DNA of 64,000 nucleotides from Actinomucor elegans (Eukaryota > Mucoromycota > Mucoromycetes > Mucorales > Mucoraceae). The notes beneath the pieces were generated by a model. It was not told the DNA's origin and ran no database searches. It saw only the letters and a list, made by a program, of their open reading frames with translations. Below are positions 57,803-64,000 of the stretch, piece after piece. The first letter of the stretch is position 1. Each line of letters begins with the position of its first letter. The position numbers were made by a program, and so were the translations under genes. The stretch is from contig JAMSLZ010000004.1 of NCBI GenBank assembly GCA_026027325.1, positions 558,001-622,000 on the forward strand, read 5' to 3'.

Positions 57803-58495
57803 ATGCCTAAAGTCAGTGAGCGCCAAAATATAATTGCTGTACTTCAAAACTCCATTTCACTTCATGAAAAGCGCCTAGAAATGATCAAACATTTTTGGGT
57901 TAAAGAAGCGAATCCAATGGACAATGATATGTATTACAGTTATTTTTTGTTTTTGTTCAATATCAAGCAAAAGCTGGCATTTGTAGAAACAAACCGATAC
58001 TTAACAAACATTCGCAATCCCGTTCTTCGTCGTACTGGTGACTATATTACTGATATTCTTGGTATCAAAGATCCCAGAAGATTCCTTGTACATGCGCGTA
58101 TGTCCCGTACAGCATTTGATGCATTGATCGAAAAAATCAAAGACCTTCCTCCATATAATCCGCCTGACCTAAGAAAGCCACAGACTGATATTAAGTTACA
58201 ATTTTTGTGTGTATTGTTACGATTAGGGACTTTTGGAAATGGTGCCTCTATTGCTCATATTGCATATAGATGTAATGTTTCCGAAGGAAGCATAATTGCT
58301 TTTACAAGAAGATTCTTTGATGCTATCATGATGATTGAATCAGAGTATATCTTTTGGCCAAACGAACAGCAAAAGGCTATAATAATGAAGGCCAATGGAA
58401 AACGGCGAGGTTTTAACAAATGTATTGGATTTATGGAAGGTACTCATTGTATTCTTGAATACAGACCCGCTTGTTGTGTTTGCACAGTGAAATAA
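57803..58495 (+). pseudogene. Truncated PIF/Harbinger-type transposase
   Basis: A 230-codon ORF. The N-terminal half is helical (SLHEKRLEMIKHFWVKEANP). The part from about residue 95 resembles fungal Harbinger-like DDE transposases: FLVHARMSRTAFDALI, LLRLGTFGNGASIAHIAYRC and VSEGSIIAFTRRFFDAI. The region of the first catalytic aspartate reads GFMEGTH where GFVDGTH is usual, so the first D is replaced by E. Just after RPA the homology stops (CCVCTVK and stop). The second and third catalytic acids are therefore missing. The break coincides with TGTTGTGTTTGC at 58472, which looks like an LTR edge. Non-functional remnant. Confidence 0.8.
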
Positions 58496-58658
58496 TAAAG
58501 AAGACTAAAAAGAGTACTTTTTGAGACTGTGCTTTATTAACAAAGATGAATATAAAGATGAAGATCCTATAACTATGTCTAAACTGAACCTATTTATACT
58601 AATCGTCTATCTAAGTGTGGTGAAGAGGATTTAAGAAGATGTTATGTTATAGGTCTAT
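58472..58658 (-). repeat. Possible LTR fragment of a related family
   Basis: Begins TGTTGTGTTTGC exactly where the Harbinger homology ends. It then shows, in order, AATAAAGAAGACT, CTTTATTAACAAAG, TATAAAGATG and CTATTTATACTAATCGTCTAT, a layout similar to the reversed chromovirus LTR (AATAAAGACTG, TTTATTAAAG, CTATTTATAC, ATTATAGACG). It is cut by the next LTR at 58659. Diverged, so a different subfamily. Confidence 0.4.
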
Positions 58659-59022
58659 TGTTGTAAACATGACTTGTTCAGTGTCCGTCACCAATCAGGT
58701 CAATGTTCGACAATGCTTATACTCAGCTTGTGCTTTGACAGCTTTGTAACGTCGGTTAAGAGATATATATGGAAATCAATGCTTAGTGCAACTAACCTTC
58801 ATAAACTATCTATCACCGAATATAAAGTCGTACTAGAATGGATTACTATAAATCCTTGTTAACTCCAGGAGCACAGTCTTTGACTAACTCAATCGTCTAT
58901 AATATCAAGTTAAATCCGAACTTCAATTTTGTATAAATAGCTCATCATTTTAATGCTTTAATAAATCAATTCGTTTTATCAGTCTGGTTATTTTTACAGT
59001 CTTTATTATATTCGATATAACA
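58659..59022 (+). repeat. 5' LTR of Ty3/gypsy chromovirus
   Basis: 364 bp, starts TGTTGTAAACATG and ends TTCGATATAACA, with the TG..CA termini of LTRs. It contains TATAAATAG (about 58934) and AATAAA (about 58961) as likely promoter and polyadenylation signals. Two near-identical copies (52098-52462 and 54252-54615) confirm the borders. No TGG-type tRNA primer-binding site follows directly; the next bases are TTTTTTTTAACC, so priming may be by another route. Confidence 0.95.
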
Positions 59023-59076
59023 TTTTTTTTAACCTTATCTGCTACTTTTTGGTTTATTATACACTTACTACTCAAT

Positions 59077-61014
59077 ATGTCTGCTCCTATCTCTACTGTT
59101 TCTGGTTCTAATGACGTTGTCATTAATCCTCCTGTTGCTATTGAATCCTCTGCTGATCAAGACGTAGAGATGAACAACTGTGATGACGGTTTATCCGTAT
59201 CTGACTCCGTTGAGGTGATCAAGGACGCTATCCGTCAAGCCTCTGCTCAAATCGCCAAGATGACTATCCAGTTGGTGACTCCTGGTGTTCTCTCTGAAGA
59301 AGCTGCCAAGAAACTTCGTGGTGATCTTGCTCTTCGTCAAAAGGATTTGAAGCTATTTAAGGAATCTCTTCTGGCTATGGAAGAATCCCTTGGTAGCTCT
59401 GCTGCTAGTCCTGCTTCTGCTTCTCTGGGTCCTACTAAGAGTACTATGTTACGTACTGAGTTTGTGCCCAATGACTTACCTATTATCCAATGGGTTGGTA
59501 TGGTTTCTGACAACAAGTCTACCATCTTCACTGACTTGCGTACCTGTCTTTCTCGCTTCGAAGTCGTTGTAGAGTGTCATGGTCTTGACTTGGACGTCAA
59601 TGGTGCTCGCCTACTTAAGTACTGTTGCTTAAACGAGGATCATCAAACATTCTTGAAAGAAACCTTCTTTGTGCCTGGTGTTGCTGCTACTTGGTCCATT
59701 GTAAAAGATGCCTTCTTGAAGAAGTTTGGTGTGAATGCAAGTGTAGATCGCTCTACTGCTGCTAACGAGCTCATGGCCATTACCAAACGGTCAACCGAGA
59801 CAATTGAACAGTATATTGACCGCTTCAACGCGTTACGTCGTCGTGCTGACTTGAATGATTCGTTCTTGTTAATATCTACCTTCTTGCGTGGATTGCCTGA
59901 CTCATTCCAAGAACGTATGGCATATACTATGAATATGGGAACTGAAACTCAGATGCAGAATCTCGAGTATGTTTGCGCTGTGGCTCGTAACTTGGACAGT
60001 CGTTTGGCTTCTATGCGTGCTAACAAGCGTACTGGTGACGATCAAAGGGAATCTCTTGGCACGAAAAAGTCAAAGGTTTCTGATGAACCATCGTCGTCAT
60101 CGTTTCCTAATGGTGCTGCTGCCTCGAAGTACGCATCAAAACCTTCTTCTTCGTCTAGTACAAGAGAAAAGAAAGGGTTGTTCTGTTCTTTCCACCGATC
60201 GACTACGCATAGCACGGACTCTTGTCGCGCTGCTAAACTGGGAGGTGTACCCAAGCCTGGTCCTGGTGACTGCCGTCGTTGTGGCGCTAAGAATTGGAAC
60301 CCATCACATCGCTGTGATTCATCTGCTGCAGTGAATGGTGTTGGTAAATCTGCCAGTAATCTGGTAATGAGAGCTATGTCCACGTCGCCCGAACGTTTTT
60401 CCTCTTCTGCCTCTCGCACCACTACTACTACTTCTTCTGCTGCTCCTCGTGCTCCGGTTTCCACTACCGTCGAGACTAATACTTCTGTTGCTTCTTCTGC
60501 TGGATCAACCAATGCTTCTTCTTCTTCTGCTGTGGCTGTTGCCACACAACGCATCAACGATATGGATATTTCAGATGAAGAATCGCTTCTGGTCGCCGCG
60601 CAGGCACAAGCTTGTAAGTATCACAAAGGATTTTCATTGCCACCAAGACAGATTTCTAATTCTCTCTTTGTACCGGCTATTATAGAGAATATTACTACCT
60701 ACAGTTTGATCGATTCGGGTTCGAGCTTTTCTATGGTTACGCCAGAGTTTTTTAACTCACTTGTTCCACCTATTCCTTTGGTGAAGCAAGAAGGCACAAT
60801 CCAGCTTGGCCACGTCAATAATGCGATCAGTAGAATAGGGTCTTGCACTCTAAAAGTATTCTATAATAAAAAATCCTTTTACCATACTTTTGAAGTTTTT
60901 CCTTTCTTTACTCATGAAGATGTTCCTATTTGCTTTGGTCTTGACATCTTACCTCAATTGAACATTGGTATCACTGGTCTTGTTAGTTCACACTTTGAAC
61001 AAATTGGCCATTGA
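59077..61014 (+). CDS. Chromovirus gag-aspartic protease
   Basis: 645 residues. A capsid-like region (about 150-310) reads FTDLRTCLSRFEVVVECHGL, then ATWSIVKDAFLKKFG and ETIEQYIDRFNALRRRADL. A Cys/His cluster follows (CSFHRSTTHSTDSC, then CRRC...HRC), a nucleic-acid-binding motif. A long Ser/Thr/Ala linker leads to a retropepsin-like domain near the C-terminus with LIDSGSSFSMV (active-site DSG) and ICFGLDILPQLNI. Having the protease on the gag side of the stop is notable. The start ATG at 59077 is the first after the LTR. Ends with TGA at 61012-61014, in the same frame as pol. Confidence 0.92.
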   Translation: MSAPISTVSGSNDVVINPPVAIESSADQDVEMNNCDDGLSVSDSVEVIKDAIRQASAQIAKMTIQLVTPGVLSEEAAKKLRGDLALRQKDLKLFKESLLAMEESLGSSAASPASASLGPTKSTMLRTEFVPNDLPIIQWVGMVSDNKSTIFTDLRTCLSRFEVVVECHGLDLDVNGARLLKYCCLNEDHQTFLKETFFVPGVAATWSIVKDAFLKKFGVNASVDRSTAANELMAITKRSTETIEQYIDRFNALRRRADLNDSFLLISTFLRGLPDSFQERMAYTMNMGTETQMQNLEYVCAVARNLDSRLASMRANKRTGDDQRESLGTKKSKVSDEPSSSSFPNGAAASKYASKPSSSSSTREKKGLFCSFHRSTTHSTDSCRAAKLGGVPKPGPGDCRRCGAKNWNPSHRCDSSAAVNGVGKSASNLVMRAMSTSPERFSSSASRTTTTTSSAAPRAPVSTTVETNTSVASSAGSTNASSSSAVAVATQRINDMDISDEESLLVAAQAQACKYHKGFSLPPRQISNSLFVPAIIENITTYSLIDSGSSFSMVTPEFFNSLVPPIPLVKQEGTIQLGHVNNAISRIGSCTLKVFYNKKSFYHTFEVFPFFTHEDVPICFGLDILPQLNIGITGLVSSHFEQIGH

Positions 61015-61050
61015 CTCCCAGACCCAATTGATCCTGATCAGGTCAAACCA
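61012..61050 (+). promoter_or_regulatory. Candidate stop-codon readthrough site (gag-pro/pol)
   Basis: TGA followed by C (CAT TGA CTC), the leakiest stop context in eukaryotes. The pol frame continues without a shift and without a nearby ATG; the next in-frame one is about 120 nt downstream. TTGATCC..GGTCAA about 15-30 nt downstream could form a small bulged hairpin. Readthrough is inferred; a chance mutation of one gag-pol codon is the alternative. Confidence 0.55.
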
Positions 61051-64000
61051 AATGATAATCCATACGGAACGATTACTGAGCGAAAGCCTTTGCTTGATAA
61101 AATAAACAAGTTGTTACAGGTCAATTCTTCTATTGATATGAAAAGTACATACTGCAATTTACCAGGCGCTATTATTCATCTCAAAACGAAGCCTGGAAGT
61201 GTTGCTTACAGAAAACAATACGCATTGCCTGAAGCCTATCGTTCTGCGGTCCTTGACCAAATAGAAACATGGTTACAGGAAGGTGTCATTGAAAGAGCTC
61301 CTTCTCATACATCGTGGAATAGTCCCATCCTTTGCGTCAAAAAGAAGGACTCATTCGGTAATTACACGTATGCTAAACCTAGAGTGGTTTGTGATGTTCG
61401 TCTAGTTAACCAATTGCTGATTGTAAATGATAGACAACAACTACCTCTCATCTCAGAAATACATCAACGTATTGGCTCTGCTCCAATCCACACTATATTG
61501 GACATTCATGCTTGCTTTACAAGTTTTAAAGTTGCTGATGAAGATCGCGAGAAACTGTCCTTTACTTGTCCCTATACCAATCGGCAGATGCGCTTTATCA
61601 AAGCGTGCTATGGCATAAGTTTCGTTGGATCGGTCGTCCAACGCAATTTGACAACACTCTTTGAAGATCTTCCTTACGTCAACGTGTATGTAGATGACAT
61701 CGTTGTTTCTACATTTCCTCCGCTATCATATCATGCAGATTGCGTTGCTGAAGTGACCAAACGTCTTACTAGTGCTAATCTCGTACTGAATCCTGATAAG
61801 ATCGTATTCGCTCAACAGAGTATACACATATTGGGTTGGTCGTTGATAAAAGGTAAACTGATCCCTGATCCTCGCAAAGTAGCAAGCTTAGAAAGCTGGC
61901 CTAAAATGACTACTGGACGTCATATCCAACAGTTTCTCGGGTTTATGAACTTCTTCCGTTCATCCATTCCTTTCTTTGCTAAACTCGCTGCTGATTTAGA
62001 TGACCTACGTAACGTAAAAGATATTACTAAAGTCTGGTCAAACAAACACGAACAAGCTTTTGCAGCTCTTAAATACGCTCTGGCCAATGCTCCTGTTATC
62101 TCGCCTCCAGTTATCGGTCAACGATTTCATGTTGCAACAGATGCAAGTGTGTCTGGTATTGGTGCTATGCTGTATCAAATTATCGATAATGAAGTTAAGT
62201 TTGTTGCCTTGGCTTCTCGAAAGCTTAGTGTTTCCGAACGCAACTATAGCACTACCAAACGTGAATTGTTAGCTGTCGTTTATGCATTTGCGAAATTCCA
62301 CAAGTGGCTGTATCTTATTCCCTTTACGTTGCATACTGATCATAAAAGTCTCATTTACTTGCAGACTCAAGAAGTACCTAATGCTTTAATGGCTGGTTGG
62401 TATGAGGGTATTTTTGGCTATACGTTCAATACAGTTCACCTGCCTGGATTCAAAAATCTTATTCCTGACGCTCTCTCACGCCTTTATACGGACGAGGATC
62501 AACCGATTAATGTTCTGGAGGGGGGTAGTTGTCTCGATATAGTCGCGCTTGGTGATGTTGGTAGCATTTCAAACAAAAAGAAAAGCTTGAAAGATAGTGA
62601 AAAGGGATCTATGGCTAAAAGCAAAAAGCAATTTGCTCAACAGTCACGCCCTAGTATTTATAAAAATAATACTTCTCTCTTAGCTTCTTCTTCAACAGTA
62701 CCAATATTACTTACTGATCAGAGTAATGATACTTGCGCTACTATATCTCCACAACAAACTTCTAATGACGATGAAGACCTGATTCTTCGAACATTAAAGT
62801 TTGCTGATTATATTACACCACCTAAAAATGAACGTGATAATCTCGTATTTAAAGCACACCTTTTAGGACATTATGGTTTACAAAGCATCGAGAACCAATT
62901 ACACCATGATGGTATTCACTGGACAAACATGCGAAAAGATATTCAACGAATCTTGGGCGAATGTACTGAATGCAATAGGTTCAACATATCCAAAGTTGGT
63001 TATCACCCACCAAAATCTGTATTGCCTGATCAACCACTTGATCATTGGTGTATGGATTTAGGTACTTTTGATGTCACCTCTTCTCGCGGCAATAACTTTA
63101 TGTTAGTCATGGTAGACTATTATTCAAGGTTTACTGTTCTTAGAGCATTACCTGATAAACATAGTACGACTATCGCTGCCGAACTTTTATCTATATTCTC
63201 GTTATTTGGCTTTCCAAAGATCTTGAATTCGGATAATGGTGCAGAGTTCACAGCTGATATTGTAGCAAAAATGATTGAGATGAGTGGCATTGATCGAAGA
63301 CTTTCATTACCATACTCTCCTACGGGTAACTCGGTAAACGAAGCATATGTCGGTTTGGCAAAACGTACAATTGTTAAGGAATTACGCGGTAAAGGCGCTG
63401 ACTGGGATTATTATTTGAATTATTGTCAATACGCTATGAATTGTAAATACGCACGGTTACATAAGTCTCGTCCTTATACAGTGTTATTCAATAGACAACC
63501 AAATGGCTTTGAAGACTACTCAAATACTAAACCTGTATTGCAACTAGAAGAAACTGACACGAAAATGATTGATGAAAAATTCAAATTTGTCAATGAAGTC
63601 GTTATACCAGCATTGTCTAAACGCATAAGAGATACGCAAGAACGTGATCACGACAGATTCGTAAAAACGCATAGGATTGTAACTAAGCAGTTTCCTGTTG
63701 GAAGTAAAGTTATGATTAAGAATGTAACACGATTAAGCAAATTAGATGCGCGTAATCTCGGTCCATTTTATATACATGGAATCACAAAGAACGGTAGCTA
63801 TATCTTGAAAGATAAAGCGGGTACTCTCTTATCTAGAGATGTACCTACATCGCATATTATATTCATCTCCTCAGATAATATATCTACTGAAGAATATCAA
63901 AAGCTTAAAGAAGATCACTTTGAAATACAAGCAGTCATTGATCATTCTGGTTCACCTGGTAATTATTTATACAGAGTCAAATGGAAAGGATATCCAAACG
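61015..64000 (+). CDS. Chromovirus pol (RT-RNase H-integrase-chromodomain), 3' truncated by window
   Basis: Open to the window end, about 995 codons. RT: the catalytic box YVDD in VNVYVDDIVVS. RNase H: FHVATDASVSGIGAML, then RELLAVVYAF and HTDHKSLIYLQ. Integrase: an HHCC zinc finger (HLLGHYG then CTECNRF), then the DDE core with D in WCMDLGTFDV, D in ILNSDNGAEF and E in NSVNEAYVGLAK. At the C-terminus, FEIQAVIDHSGSPGNYLYRV followed by KWKGYPN is the start of a chromodomain, used by chromoviruses to target heterochromatin. Catalytic residues appear intact. Translation would need readthrough of the TGA at 61012. Confidence 0.95.

Larger units (their letters stand above)
58659..64000 (+). mobile_element. 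Ty3/gypsy chromovirus, 5' part
   Basis: 5' LTR, a 54-bp leader, gag-protease (59077-61014) and pol (61015 to beyond the window), with RT, RNase H, integrase and the start of a chromodomain in order. The integrase after RT-RNase H defines Ty3/gypsy (Metaviridae), and the C-terminal chromodomain defines chromoviruses. The 3' LTR is outside the window. No inactivating change is seen in pol over about 1 kb of codons; the only stop is the TGA between gag-protease and pol. Confidence 0.95.

Noticed and set aside
60042..60557. 171-codon minus-strand acidic ORF within gag
   Set aside because: Shadow of the Ser/Ala-rich gag linker codons.
1..64000. tRNA, rRNA, snRNA or CRISPR
   Set aside because: I scanned by eye for B-box-like GGTTCGAA patterns, rRNA cores and regular spacer repeats and saw none. 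A covariance-model scan would be needed to exclude small RNAs.

Overview
The window looks like nuclear DNA of an early-diverging filamentous fungus, most likely Mucoromycota. The reasons are AT-rich sequence with long A and T runs, intron-rich genes whose short introns (about 45-70 nt) carry GT..AG ends and CTAAC/CTGAC branch points, fungal housekeeping genes, and a DIRS-type tyrosine-recombinase retrotransposon, an element class common in that group. I rebuilt the exon structures by hand: each joined model stays in frame across every junction, but no transcript or homology search was available.

Positions 1-17,000 are gene-poor: a HAD/5'-nucleotidase-like gene (921-1871, minus), an uncharacterised conserved-looking gene (2070-3059, minus), a TALE homeobox gene with a rebuilt first exon (4718-5530, plus), and a CBM21/PP1 glycogen-targeting subunit (12240-13355, minus). 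Between them lie kilobases of AT-rich DNA with diverged interspersed repeats.

Positions 17,000-34,000 hold a 14-TM MFS transporter with an 8-nt micro-exon (17098-19224), PEX11 (20263-21162, minus), a degenerate tandem repeat of about 200 bp (21660-22340), a coiled-coil protein (23646-26045) and a very long sulfite reductase beta subunit (27365-32345).

Positions 34,700-49,800 are gene-dense: a CUE-domain adaptor with NPF and PPAY motifs (34712-36192, minus), a FUN14 protein with an EF-hand-like loop (36311-37139, minus), SUB2/UAP56 (38280-39643, minus), a D-amino-acid oxidase ending in SKL (40871-42322), neutral trehalase with a PKA-type site (42385-44853, minus), RPAP3 (45636-47405) and a Sec14-like protein (48295-49801). 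Themes are storage-carbohydrate control (trehalase, PP1/CBM21), peroxisomes (PEX11, SKL oxidase), sulfur assimilation, mRNA export and polymerase assembly. They are ordinary neighbours, not an obvious cluster.

Positions 52,000-64,000 are a nest of transposons: a structurally complete but broken DIRS element (52631-57298) with inverted termini and an internal complementary region, a 364-bp solo LTR inserted in it with a perfect 5-bp target duplication, a second solo LTR just outside, a truncated Harbinger transposase, and the 5' LTR, gag-protease and pol-chromodomain of a Ty3/gypsy chromovirus that runs off the window. Gag-protease and pol are in one frame separated by a single TGA. I saw no rRNA, tRNA, CRISPR or bacterial-type system; the transposon nest is the most unusual part.
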